DNA of 64,000 nt from Plotosus lineatus (Eukaryota > Chordata > Actinopteri > Siluriformes > Plotosidae). The stretch lies in assembly GCA_024760905.1 (NCBI GenBank), contig CM045729.1, positions 52,243,580 to 52,307,579 on the forward strand, in the 5' to 3' direction. The position numbers and the translations under genes were made by a program. Below, in pieces: positions 54,635-64,000 of this stretch. Under the pieces are notes generated by a model, which was given only the letters and a program-made list of their open reading frames with translations, was not told where the DNA came from and made no database searches. The stretch's first letter is position 1; each line of letters opens with the position of its first letter.

Positions 54635-54775
54635 AAAGTTTGGTTAGCTCCACAAGCTCTGCGTTGGCCTAGCGTGCTGTCCAGAATGTAGTCTGCCCTC
54701 TCTGAGTCGACTCAGATGGGTGTCAGCCCTCCCTGCAACCTTAATTAGGATTATTAGAAAAATAAATGAAGAATG
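54635..54775 (+). mobile_element. SINE/L2-type tail fragment, plus
   Basis: AGCGTGCTGTCCAGAATGTA, GAGTCGACTCAGATGGGTGT, CTTAATTAGGATTATTAG, then AATAAATGAAGAATG. It lies just past the presumed CHN1 3' end. Confidence 0.65.
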
Positions 54776-56565
54776 AGCTTCCACAGGCTTTTTCTTAGAG
54801 AATGGCTTTTTCCTACCCGATCTAATTAACCTTCTGAAATGGTGACCTTGATAGAAAGGCTTTGTACATTTGTGTAACGTTCGCATGTTCACAGGGACAT
54901 CGGACAATCTTTGTGCCTTAATCCAGCAAGCCCTCCAGCTTGGCATCCGTCACACTGATTAGCATAGAAGCAACAACACCTTAGGCAACATCTATCCCCA
55001 AATCACTGCAGTAGCTGGATGCAATATGCAAAACCGCATGAGGGAGGATTCACATGTTTCATTTTTAATTACTGCTGATGTTTTGCTTTGCCTGCAGCAT
55101 TCAAACCACTGTACACAGTCTGTGTTGGTCTGTTCTCAAACATCTTCCTTTTCTGCTTTTTTTGAGTTTGGACATTCCAAAAGATATTCCTGATGAGTGA
55201 TCCGGGACTGTGACCTGGTTGTGATTAGTGCGATTCTGGGTTCAGGATGAAGACGCATTTTCTATAAAATCTCATTAAATTTCCCCACATTGTTCTGCCA
55301 GTTACCCATAAAGCAGCAGTGTAGGTTAAGCTATTAAAAGCCATGAAGCATTACGAGTCCTGTCCTGTTTCTGTATTACTGGCTTCGTGTCTGTTTATTG
55401 TTTACATCTCTGCTGACACGGTTATTTTCACCCTGAAAGTCTGAGAACGAGCAATATGAATTTGATTTTTCTTTCTGATCATTTCTGAATGAACAATTTT
55501 ACTCATTGATTATGCATTGAAGTCAAACCTAATCTCATACAGGTATGATTCTGATTCTGTAGGAGTTCATTGGCTACATATATCAGGTGTTTATGTTGTG
55601 TTTGTGTATCAGTTGAGATTTTCTTTATGCCATGCAAAGGTATCACCTTTTTTTTTTTAAAACAAGTCATGTCTGGATATTAATTAAATATCAGTCGTAA
55701 CACATTCGTTATAACCGGCACCTTGACAACCATTGACATTATTTTAGATTTTCCAGTTTCCTCCTTGTTCTGTGTTAATATGCCCCCTGGAGATTTCTGC
55801 TCCACTCCATTGATTCCTGAGTGAAGGCTGAAGCTTATAAGGGGAAAAATCACAGCGGCCTCATTTTTGAGAGAATGATTTATAGTTATTGTGCATCAGT
55901 AATCCATCTGTATTAATACTACAGGGCGGCAAAGCTTAAAAGCCCATTTTATCCGGCCTGCCGTTGTGTTGATGCTTCAGCGCCTGAACATTCATCCACT
56001 CATCTAATAATGCACCAAATGAATTACGAATCTACTGTGCCTTTTCACTCTTAATGAATTGAAATGCTGTGTGTGACGGCTGGTGTAACTGACCTTTCTG
56101 TGTTGAGTACTTATGGAATTTCTACGTGTAGAGAATTGCGTTCTCGTACACCGGAATGCTAATGTGGACTGAAAGATTCAAAAGAGCTGAACAGTTTAAA
56201 GACTTTTGCATAATACCTTCTTGACCTCAAGTGCTCCCTTTTCTTCCATTATTTATTAACCGCCACCATTATTCTTCCCAATCTCTGTCCATTTCATCAT
56301 TTAACATTTTTACTGCACTGGGAAAGAAACCGAAAACCAATTTACTTAAAGCTCACTTGTAAGGGAAGTCCAAAGACCCATGTTGAACTCTGTCAATTAA
56401 GATTTTAGCTTTTTCCCCTTTTGATAGGTTGTTTGCATTTCATCAATGATTGCATAGTTCTTCTAGCCAGTCAGTACTTTTCCATAGTCCGCACAGCCAT
56501 ATGTATTTCTTCACCGGTCACTATTCTCCTTGAATAAGAAAAAATTTGGGTTGCTATTGGTCAAC
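54776..56565. other. CHN1-CHRNA1 intergenic, mostly unique
   Basis: No repeat ends recognised. 55840-56100 looks like a possible conserved noncoding element (see findings). Confidence 0.45.
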
Positions 56566-56569
56566 TGGA

Positions 56570-56890
56570 AGGTGGTGACCTAGTGGTATAGTCCACTGGG
56601 TCGCTGATCCTAGGGTTTGGGGTTCGAGTCCCACTCTCCACAAGGTTGTCACTGTCCCCCCCAGTGCAGCTAACTGGGTTATCAAAGGCTGGCCATGTCT
56701 CTCACTGTCCATGGTGAGAGGTTCATGTAAAAGAACCATTGCTGACTTTCGTAAAGAGTAGCTGCAAAGCCATCAGTGTGTTTCTGACCCTTTGCTAAAG
56801 GGTTGTGTCAGGAAGGACATCCGACATAAACACCTATGCCAAATCAAATGTGCAAATCTGAAAAAAGGGGAAAAGCCAAAAGGAAAAGAA
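56570..56890 (+). mobile_element. tRNA-SINE with RTE-type tail
   Basis: The head GGTGGTGACCTAGTGGTATA with box-B GGTTCGAGTCC (about 56621-56631), the body as in 32712-33059, and the tail GGGAAAAGCCAAAAGGAAAA followed by GAAG. A small deletion removed the GTGGCGACCCC part. Flanks ATTGGTCAACTGGAAGGTG and ATTGATTGACTGAAAGGTG may be a decayed target duplication. Confidence 0.85.
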
Positions 56891-57560
56891 GAAGAAAATT
56901 GATTGACTGAAAGGTGAATCCCCCGTCCTCACGGAGACATGTGTAATCTATATTGGATTCAAATTTGAATTGTTTTGAGGTCCTGATTGTTGGACGGTTG
57001 ATTTTCGGAGATTCAATCGCAATTGGTTTGAGGGAGGCGTAGATGCAGGACATAAGGATGTCGGCCACAGTGTTGAATGTCCTCATTTAGGAGGGAAAGA
57101 ATAAAAAGTTATTACTGTATAATGCAAAGTAGACAAGATCTAAGAGAATATCTTACCAACGCAGGAGGAGACCAGAAACTCAAAGATTTTTTTACTACAG
57201 GTTTTAACTCTACTTTGTAGGGACCGCATACAAATCTGTTCTTGTATATAAAATTTCAACACAACATAACTTGTAAAGATTTTATGTCAGTTCATTCTTC
57301 TTAGGTTTACTTTGCATGATGCTGCACTGGGCCACAAATTGACTCCACTGTGTGCTATTAGCTGCCCCTCTTTAGGTTTCTCCCAAGTGAATTTCAAGCA
57401 AAGGAGATCCTTTGTTACAACAACTTTCCAATTACTCGCGTCTGCCTGGTCTTCAGTTGAGAGATTTTACATGAATTCTCAGAATATCCTTGCAGCTAGC
57501 ATGACCAAACCAACATAACTTTCTTTCCATATTATGTTCAAGTTTCTGTTGTTGTGCTTG
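56891..57560. other. Intergenic, featureless
   Basis: No repeat ends or coding signal recognised. Confidence 0.45.
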
Positions 57561-57567
57561 TGCTTAA

Positions 57568-57840
57568 CCCAGTGCTTCTCAAGTGGTGGAGTACGCCCAC
57601 TTTGGGGGGGGGGGCACATATGACCCTGGGGAACATGCTTTTCTGGAATTGTGTACGAGAATTAAGTGTAATTGCACCTCCACCCAACGAGTTGGCAGTA
57701 GCGCTCTCATTGTCGCGCTATGGTGTAGCAGTTTTTCGCACAAGCAAATGATATGAAGTGTCGTAAACAACCCCTCAAGAAACAACACGGAAAATTTTCT
57801 AACAGGAATGAAGAGAAAGGTGGAGAGAGACTGAGATATT
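57568..57840. mobile_element. hAT-type element fragment
   Basis: The left end CAGTGCTTCTCAAGTGGTGG resembles a common hAT terminus. A G-run lies at 57603-57613. The right end was not found. Confidence 0.45.
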
Positions 57841-57889
57841 AAGACATAAATAAGTTGAATGAGTTTAAATAAAGATGTATTTTTTGAAT

Positions 57890-58150
57890 TTCCTGTGCTT
57901 GACTTGGGTTTTCTTCAGATATTCCAGTTTATTCCTGCATGCCAGAGACATGCACATTAAGCTAACTGGTTGCCCCTTGGTGTGACTGTGGTTGGGAATG
58001 GTTGTATGTGTGTTGGTCTTGTAATAGATTTGCAAGCTTTTCAGGGTGTACCCCACCATTGTCATGAGTTGGCTGAGACAGGAGCCACCCTCCCTACGAT
58101 CCTACTACCATTAAGTTTTTCAAAAAAATGAATGAATCAATCAATAAATT
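57890..58150 (+). mobile_element. tRNA-SINE (GGTGCAGTGG type), 5'-truncated, plus
   Basis: GGTTGTATGTGTGTTGGTCT, TTTCAGGGTGTACCCCACCA, GAGTTGGCTGAGACAGGAGC and an ATGAATGAAT tail. Diverged. Confidence 0.65.
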
Positions 58151-59320
58151 CCATGCATTAAAATTATAAATTAGGTATTCTTGTAATATGTGGGATTTCA
58201 ATGTCCATTGAGAGGGAACGCCATCTTTTAGATGACTTGTTTTTTGGGGAAACAATATATTTTCCCATACAGTCATGTTTTATTGTATAAACTGGTGATG
58301 GTGCTCTACCTAGCAGACAGGAGGAAAGAGTGTCAGGATTGGGTTTGTTGTTGGTTCAGATGTCAGCAAAATTTATGTTTGAGTGTCATAGCAATAAAGA
58401 AACCGGTTATGAAATTGAGTGTCTATATTTGGAACAGGCTCTACAGTGACCATCCTGAATCAACTTAATATAGAGCAGGATTGGGACTCAGGCAGCCCTG
58501 GATGGGTTCAGCATGTCTGGATGAGTGTTTAGTTGTGCTGGCTGCACACTGTCAGCATGGCTAGACTTTCAGAATGGAACTCTCCTCTTCCTCTGCTCTG
58601 TCTGTCAAGGGCGAATAGGCTTAATACTGCCAGGAGAGACACATGTGGGACTGAGATTCAGGCAACTGTGTGTATGTGTGTGCCTCTATGTGTGTGTCTT
58701 TGTGGGATGGGCAGTGGGTGTGTGGGATACTGATCTCTCTTAATTCTGTAGTTGCCAGATCTGCCACTAGGTCTCTAAATAAGATGAATGATGCAGGGTT
58801 GTGAGTAAAGGAGAGAAGGGGGAGGCAGAGGAAATGGAGTCTGCTGGAGCATGGAGGGGTGGGGGGTCTCTGTGTGGGGAAATTATTCCTGTCTATGGAA
58901 TGGAAGGTTGTTTCAGGAATGGGTAGTGGATAAGCAAGGGCAGGGACTGTTCAGAAAGGGCTCGCCATTAAACCCAGCCAATCACACCCAAGACATAAAA
59001 TGTGTGTCTGCTTGAGAATACAGTATTATATAAACAGAATAGATAAAGTGTGCTGAATCCTTCAGGAGGCATCAGAATTGCTAGAGGGGATAAAGCATTA
59101 AATTTGCGGTTGAGGCAGGTGTGAAACTGAGAAAAGGCACAGCGATGTCAGGCTCAGCCATCTGGAAAAGTCAAACCCAAAGCTGTGGCCTCTCAGTACC
59201 AGCTTGTGAAAATGATAGAGTAGGAGATGATCTAAGATAAAACCTGCATGCTGACTGGGACGTTTGGCTCTAGTGTGGATCTAAAAACAACTAGTTTCTG
59301 TTTTGGGGTGCATTAACATC
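58151..59320. other. Intergenic, upstream of CHRNA1
   Basis: GT-rich at 58668-58725, G-rich at 58800-58870. A regulatory role is possible but not shown. Confidence 0.45.
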
Positions 59321-59324
59321 GCTG

Positions 59325-59545
59325 AACGGGGCAGTGGTGGTCTAGTGATTAGGGCGCAGGATCACTGATCCTAAGGTTGGGGGTTCGAGTCCCCACAAGG
59401 TTGTCATTGTCCCCCCCCCCCAGTGCAGCTAACTGGGTTATCAAAGGCAGGCCATGTCTCTCACTATGGTGAGAGGTTCATGTAAAAGAACCATTGCTGA
59501 CTTTCGTAAAGAGTAGCTGCAAAGCCGTCAGCGTGTTTCTATGAC
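59325..59545 (+). mobile_element. tRNA-SINE head and body, odd 3' continuation
   Basis: The head GGGGCAGTGGTGGTCTAGTG with box-B GGTTCGAGTCC (about 59383-59393) and a body ending GCCGTCAGCGTGTTTCTATG. From about 59541 the sequence continues ACCTGGAGAGGGATGGGCTC instead of either usual tail. Confidence 0.8.
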
Positions 59546-59669
59546 CTGGAGAGGGATGGGCTCCGCCAGGCCAAATCAGCCCAAGTCTCACCATGAAGGC
59601 GCCCCAACCACATCCTCGGATGTTAAGGGATAAGTGAAGTGAAAAACATTGCTGAAAAGATGCTTTCCC

Positions 59670-59855
59670 CGTGCTTGTGTGGATTTCGTCCAGGTACTCT
59701 GGTTTCCTTCCACACTCCAAAACATGCACAGTAGGCTAATCGACAGTTCCAAATTGCCCCAGTTGTGCATGTGAATGGTTGTATGTGTGTTGGCCCTATT
59801 TTATGATTAAAATTTAGCAACTCAGAAAATGAATGAATGAAATAATAACATGAAT
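59670..59855 (+). mobile_element. SINE fragment with L2-type tail, plus
   Basis: GTGCTTGTGTGGATTTCGTC, CTCTGGTTTCCTTCCACACT, GTGAATGGTTGTATGTGTGT, then TTAGCAACTCAGAAAATGAA and TGAATGAAAT. Confidence 0.7.
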
Positions 59856-59984
59856 ACTGTACCTGGCTCTAACCCCAACTTTGGACTTCCTACACATACA
59901 CACACACACACACACAGAAGATACTTCTCCATACCATTACAAGCTATTTTCTAATTATAGACATTTGTTCATCATGATTTCAGT

Positions 59985-60335
59985 CATCATTTTCTGTAAC
60001 CGCTTCATCCTAATTAGGGTCACGGGGAGGCTGGTGCCCATCCCAGCCAACTCAGGGCGAGGGCAGAGTACACCCTTGGACAGCTCGCCAGGCCATCGCA
60101 GGGCGGAAACACGCTGACGGCTTTGCAAGCCTACTCTTGTCGAAAGTCAGCAATGGTTCTTTTACATGCCTCACACCATAGACAGTGAGAGACATGGCCG
60201 GCCTTTGATAACCCAGTTAGCTGCACTGGGGGGACAGTGACAACCTTGTGGAGAGTGGGACTCGAACCCCCAACCTTTGGATCAGCGATCCGGCGCCTTA
60301 TACCACTAGACCATCACTGCTTTCCCCCCCCCCCC
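59985..60335 (-). mobile_element. tRNA-SINE with L2-type tail, full length, target duplication
   Basis: Perfect 12-bp target duplications (59973-59984 and 60336-60347, CATGATTTCAGT). The high end is the tRNA head (complement of GGTTCGAGTCC at about 60259-60269) and a C-run. The low end is the L2-type tail (CTGTAACCGCTTCATCCTAA). The head and body equal those of the RTE-tailed SINEs. Confidence 0.9.
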
Positions 60336-60349
60336 CATGATTTCAGTGT

Positions 60350-60780
60350 TTTAGTTAATTTTTCCTCTATATTCTAAAAATCTCAAATAAGCCTATAAGT
60401 GTATTTGGGAGTAAAATCTGTGTGTGTGTGTGTGTGGGGGGGGGGGGGGGGTTAAGTACTTAAAAAGTCTTTATTCTTGAATTCAGCTGATGTACATGAG
60501 TATTTGTGTGCTCGAAGGGATTTACACGTAAGAGCTGGGTTGGAAGTATTTGTGTCTGGTTTCATGCGCTTCACAGCAGATGAATTTCACCGAGCTATAG
60601 TACTAAGCAGGGCAGAGAGTTCAGTGAGGAACGAGGAGAGACAGAGAAAGACAGGCAGCAAATGTCAATATGTAAAGAAAAAAAGACTTGAAGAAAGTGA
60701 ACCGGTGTTTTTTTGATGTTTCTTTTTTTTTTTTTTTTTGATGAAAAAGAGCAGCATTCTTTAGCATTAACATCAGAGTC
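60350..60780 (+). promoter_or_regulatory. chrna1: Candidate CHRNA1 promoter and 5' UTR
   Basis: About 430 bp between a SINE (ending 60335) and the ATG. It contains E-boxes CAGCTG (60484-60489) and CAGATG (60577-60582), the site class bound by myogenic factors; known CHRNA1 promoters rely on E-boxes. It also contains a (GT)n/(G)n run at 60420-60450 and a T-run at 60722-60739. No clear TATA box was seen. The role is inferred from position. Confidence 0.35.
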
Positions 60781-60826
60781 ATGAAGTGGCTTCATTTAGT
60801 TTCTGTGGTCCTCTTTGTCTCTACAG
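60781..60826 (+). CDS. chrna1: CHRNA1 exon 1, signal peptide
   Basis: A 46-nt coding part: ATG AAG TGG CTT, then a hydrophobic run ending S-T and one G of a split glycine codon, with donor ACAG|GTACAG. The ATG was chosen because the joined protein gives a short signal peptide followed by S-E-H-E-T-R-L. Confidence 0.9.
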
Positions 60827-61873
60827 GTACAGTTTGGCATGTGTTTATTTGTCTTTGCATTACTGCATATATGTTTTTTGGGAGGAGACTATGGATATAT
60901 TATTTTTTTAAAAGCTAAGTTTAATGATCTAATGAAACCTATGCTCATCATATTTATTAAAATGTACAAAGCATAATGTCTCACTGAGGAAATAATCAAA
61001 ACAGAAGTCAGAAGTTGTGGTCTTCCCTTTTTGTCACAAAGGTGATAACAGACTTATTACACAAGCTTGATGCTTTCCTTCCATATTTCACACAGCTCTC
61101 TGACTTCATCTGAGGATCCGCTGGTGCATATGAACTGATCCTCAACCAAATTCTTATTACATAGTTGTATTTTCAATGTATGCTTACATTACAGACTCGC
61201 TGATCATCGGTAAAATAACATAGAGTCACAGTGTTTACTATGTGCGACTTAGAGGAGAAAGGAGTGCAATAAGTTCTGTTTGCAGGATGAGTGGAATGGC
61301 ACTCTGTTTTTAGCCTACATGACACATTCATTTGATTGACAGCTTCAGATGTTCAGGGGATTTTTAGTGACTTTCTTTACTGCTCTGGCTGATTTATATA
61401 AATGAACAGGTCTTGATGAAAGGACAGGCTTTTAATAATAATTCAATAATCTGTGCTTAATTATTAAAAATGAAATAATATCCAAACATAATATAATATT
61501 TATAATATAATTTATATACTTGTCTTATATGAATTTAGCTTGCAACAATTCATAAAGTACCATACCTGCTCCTGATCTAGTTAGAGAATTAAAAATAATT
61601 AAATAAAAAAGAAAACAAAATAATAATGGTATATTCAGGGCGTGGATTGCTGACATGAGTACCAGTGGAAACTCAGAGAGAGTTTTTCCAGTAACTTGAG
61701 CCCTTAATGGAATTCTCACACGTTTTGTTTTGGGCTTGTCTCCAGCAGCATGAGAAATCAGGCTGCCAAAATATCATCCATCATACCCTACATCTCCATG
61801 GGTGCTCCCACTTCACTTTATTTACTAGCTCTAGATTAATACTATCTAAATTTTATAGAGTGCAGTACATAGT

Positions 61874-61946
<73 letters not shown>

Positions 61947-63549
61947 GATTTTCTGAGTAGATCCTTCCGTAGGAGAGTGCTCAATACTTTTTGGTAGAGC
62001 AAATAAACAAAAATAAAAGGACAGGACAAAGACTTTCTATTGAAACTCCATTTATCACTACAGATCTGTTTCGAGGGGTGGTGAAACCATCCTCTCTCTT
62101 CAGGTGATTATAGAAGAATATTCTATAATCAGAGAGGATGGTTTCACTAGACTAGTGGTATAGGGCGCTGGATCGCTGATCTTAAGGTTGGGGGTTTGAG
62201 TCCTACTCACCACATGGTTGTCACTGTCCTCCCAGTGCAGCTAACTGGGTTATCAAAGGCCGGCCATGTCTCTCACTGTCTATGCTGAGAGGTTCATGTA
62301 AAAGAACCATTCCTGACTTTCGTAAAGAGTAGCTGCAAAGCCATCAGCGTGTTTCTGTCCATTGCTAAGGGGTTGTGTTAGGAAGGGCATCCGACGTAAA
62401 AACCTATGCCAAATCAAATGTGCGAATCATTTGCTGTGGCGACCCCTGGTAACTGGAAAAGGCCGAAAGGAAATCTCTCTCTCATCTCATCACAAATTAT
62501 TTTCTTGAATAATACGGTACAATGTAATGATACGAGTTTGATTTCAATCAGAGCTGAATCGGTCACTGGTTATGCTCTGTAGTGTTGGTGTGTTTTGTGT
62601 TGACAGGACTGGTGTGCTGTTCGGAGCATGAAACCCGTCTGGTGAAAAAACTCTTCACTGGCTATAATAAAGTGGTCAGACCTGTCAATCACTTTAAAGA
62701 GGCTGTTGTGGTCACCGTAGGACTACAGCTGATCCAACTTATTAGTGTGGTATGATTCCTTCTCATTACAGTTGCACAGACGTTTAAACTTCCTGTACAG
62801 TTTTATTATTTATTGTACCATTAAGGAATTTCAGAATATACAAAAACTGTTGGGTGGTACGGTGGTGCAGTGGATAGCACTTCTGCCTCACACCAAGAAG
62901 GTTCTGAGTTCTCCCTGTGCTTGTGTGGGTTTCCTCTGAGTACTCTGGTTTCCTCCTGTAGTCCAAAGGCATTCACTATAGGTCAGCTGGCTGCTCAAAA
63001 TTGTCTGTAGATGTGGATGTGAGTGTTTGTTTATTTCTGTGTGACCCTGCAATGGATTGATGACATGTTCAGGGTGTATCGTGCCTCTTGCCCAAAGCCA
63101 ACTGGATTTGGCCCCAGCTTCACCCAAAATGGCAGATAAGCAATGATGAGATGGATGAACCATAGTTTGTCATTTATATGCCCACAATATAATTTTTAAA
63201 GCTGTTATATGGAGATAAACAGTATACATAACGGCTTTTCTTTAACAGGATGAGGTAAACCAAATTGTCACAACCAATGTACGTCTGAAACAGGTACCTG
63301 TGCTTAGATTTTAATCACTTTCGTTTATCTTAGAAAGTCACACTTAATAGTAATGATCTCTTCCAAATTTTCAGTGTTCTCTCTATCTGTGTGTGTGGGA
63401 GTGGGTTCATAATGATCCTTTTTCTGTTTGTTCATTCAGCAATGGAAAGATGTGAATCTACACTGGAACCCCGAGGAGTACAAAGGAATAAAAAAAATCA
63501 GAGTTCCCTGCACTGATGTTTGGAGGCCTGATCTCGTTCTCTATAACAA
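60781..63549 (+). CDS. chrna1: CHRNA1 muscle acetylcholine receptor alpha subunit, 3'-partial
   Basis: Ligand-binding subunit of the muscle nicotinic receptor at the neuromuscular junction. Exons 60781-60826, 62607-62749, 63249-63293 and 63440-63549 join in frame with GT/AG ends. Exon 1 encodes a signal peptide ([14 protein letters not shown]). The mature part starts S-E-H-E-T-R-L-V and continues [18 protein letters not shown], as in vertebrate and Torpedo alpha1. The 45-nt and 110-nt third and fourth exons match the conserved sizes of nicotinic receptor genes. Only the first part of the extracellular domain is present; the Cys-loop, the vicinal cysteines and the membrane helices lie beyond the window. 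CHRNA1 next to CHN1 matches human 2q31 synteny. Confidence 0.95.
60827..62080. other. chrna1: CHRNA1 intron 1, first part
   Basis: AT-rich, with an (AT)n microsatellite of about 33 units at 61878-61943. No coding signal. Confidence 0.6.
62081..62147. repeat. Two-step perfect hairpin
   Basis: A 17-bp outer stem (62081-62097 with 62131-62147) and a 10-bp inner stem (62106-62115 with 62121-62130, GATTATAGAA), both perfect. It directly precedes a SINE. Confidence 0.9.
62150..62475 (+). mobile_element. tRNA-SINE with RTE-type tail
   Basis: ACTAGTGGTATAGGGCGCTG, a box-B variant GGTTTGAGTCC, the usual body, GCTGTGGCGACCCCTGGTAA, then AAAGGCCGAAAGGAAA. The first bases of the head are missing. Confidence 0.87.
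62607..62749 (+). CDS. chrna1: CHRNA1 exon 2, mature N-terminus
   Basis: A 143-nt exon after TGTGTTGACAG; donor GTG|GTATGA, ending in phase 0. It encodes [17 protein letters not shown] through [10 protein letters not shown]. The two cysteines just before the predicted mature start replace L-G of human. Confidence 0.95.
62845..63160 (+). mobile_element. tRNA-SINE (GGTGCAGTGG type), plus, in CHRNA1 intron 2
   Basis: The head GGGTGGTACGGTGGTGCAGT, then GCTTGTGTGGGTTTCCTCTG, GGTTTCCTCCTGTAGTCCAA, TGACCCTGCAATGGATTGAT and GGGTGTATCGTGCCTCTTGC. It ends about 90 bp before exon 3. Confidence 0.8.
63249..63293 (+). CDS. chrna1: CHRNA1 exon 3 (45 nt)
   Basis: Encodes [15 protein letters not shown] between TTTAACAG and GTACCT. 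A 45-nt exon at this place is a hallmark of nicotinic receptor genes. Confidence 0.96.
63440..63549 (+). CDS. chrna1: CHRNA1 exon 4 (110 nt)
   Basis: Encodes [14 protein letters not shown] through [10 protein letters not shown], ending AA|GTACTG. The size is the conserved 110 nt. It carries W-R-P-D-L-V-L-Y-N, the segment of the extracellular domain strongly conserved among subunits. A cysteine in V-P-C-T-D-V-W is unusual; human and Torpedo have serine there. Confidence 0.96.
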
Positions 63550-63658
63550 GTACTGTATCACCTTGTTTTACTTAGAACGTCTTTATTTCAATACACTTGT
63601 GTAAAACGAGCAGCATTTGACTGAGTAGCATGATTACTCCAGTGTAGATTTAAGTGTT

Positions 63659-63660
<2 letters not shown>

Positions 63661-63724
<64 letters not shown>

Positions 63725-63736
63725 GGGAGATAGTGG

Positions 63737-63818
<82 letters not shown>
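63661..63818. repeat. (GT)n and (AT)n microsatellites in CHRNA1 intron 4
   Basis: About 30 GT units (63661-63720), then about 40 AT units (63739-63818). The (AT)n abuts the Tigger-like end at 63819. Confidence 0.97.
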
Positions 63819-63821
<3 letters not shown>

Positions 63822-64000
63822 TGGTACCTCACCTTACGGAATTAATCCATTCCAGAGGCGGTTTCGTAACTTGGATTTTTCGTAAGTAGAAGTGATTTGT
63901 TCCAAGGCCCCAATACAACCCTTTAAAAATGAAAAAAGCTTACCTTTTAAGGTACTTACTTTGTGTTGACCATGTCTTCTTAGCAGAGTTATAACCTTAC
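63819..64000. mobile_element. Tigger-like transposon, left end, runs off window
   Basis: The end CAGTGGTACCTCACCTTACG after TA, followed by TCGTAAGTAGAAGTGATTTG and CCTTTAAAAATGAAAAAAGC, as in 38453-39561 and 51147-52439. Confidence 0.75.

Noticed and set aside
63650..63885. Open frames in the CHRNA1 intron
   Set aside because: Dinucleotide repeat translations.

Overview
This is nuclear DNA from a bony fish, most likely a teleost. The evidence is the intron-rich vertebrate genes, abundant Tc1, hAT, pogo/Tigger, RTE and tRNA-SINE relics, and long (GT)n and (AT)n tracts. I cannot name the species.

Two protein genes lie head-to-tail on the plus strand. CHN1 (alpha-chimaerin, a Rac GTPase-activating protein) fills about 10.4 to 53.5 kb. 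Ten coding exon blocks join in frame. They give the complete 334-residue alpha1 isoform, starting inside the gene at 42629. They also give the last 421 residues of the SH2-containing alpha2 isoform, whose first coding exon is not seen here. CHRNA1 (muscle nicotinic acetylcholine receptor alpha subunit) starts at 60781, and its first four coding exons are present before the window ends. The same gene order and relative orientation is known at human 2q31.

Layout: 1-10.4 kb is upstream/intronic sequence with an RTE LINE fragment, a Tigger-like element carrying a large foldback repeat, several SINEs and a possible retrocopy with a poly(A) tail. 10.4-16.4 kb holds three alpha2-specific exons plus a young 5'-truncated LINE and a hAT element. 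16.4-42.8 kb is a giant intron with a 4-kb dead LINE, several Tc1-like elements and nested insertions; the alpha1 promoter and first exon lie at its end. 42.6-53.5 kb holds the shared C1 and RhoGAP exons. 53.5-60.8 kb is the 3' UTR and a SINE-rich intergenic region. 60.8-64 kb is the 5' part of CHRNA1.

I found no evidence of a wholly new system. The most informative observations are these: the alpha1 reading frame runs straight through the splice acceptor used by alpha2; there are nested transposon stacks, one ending about 80 bp before a RhoGAP exon; one SINE head is attached to different LINE-like tails; the SINE body matches the 5' region of the local RTE LINE; and a 146-bp direct repeat is identical in both copies.
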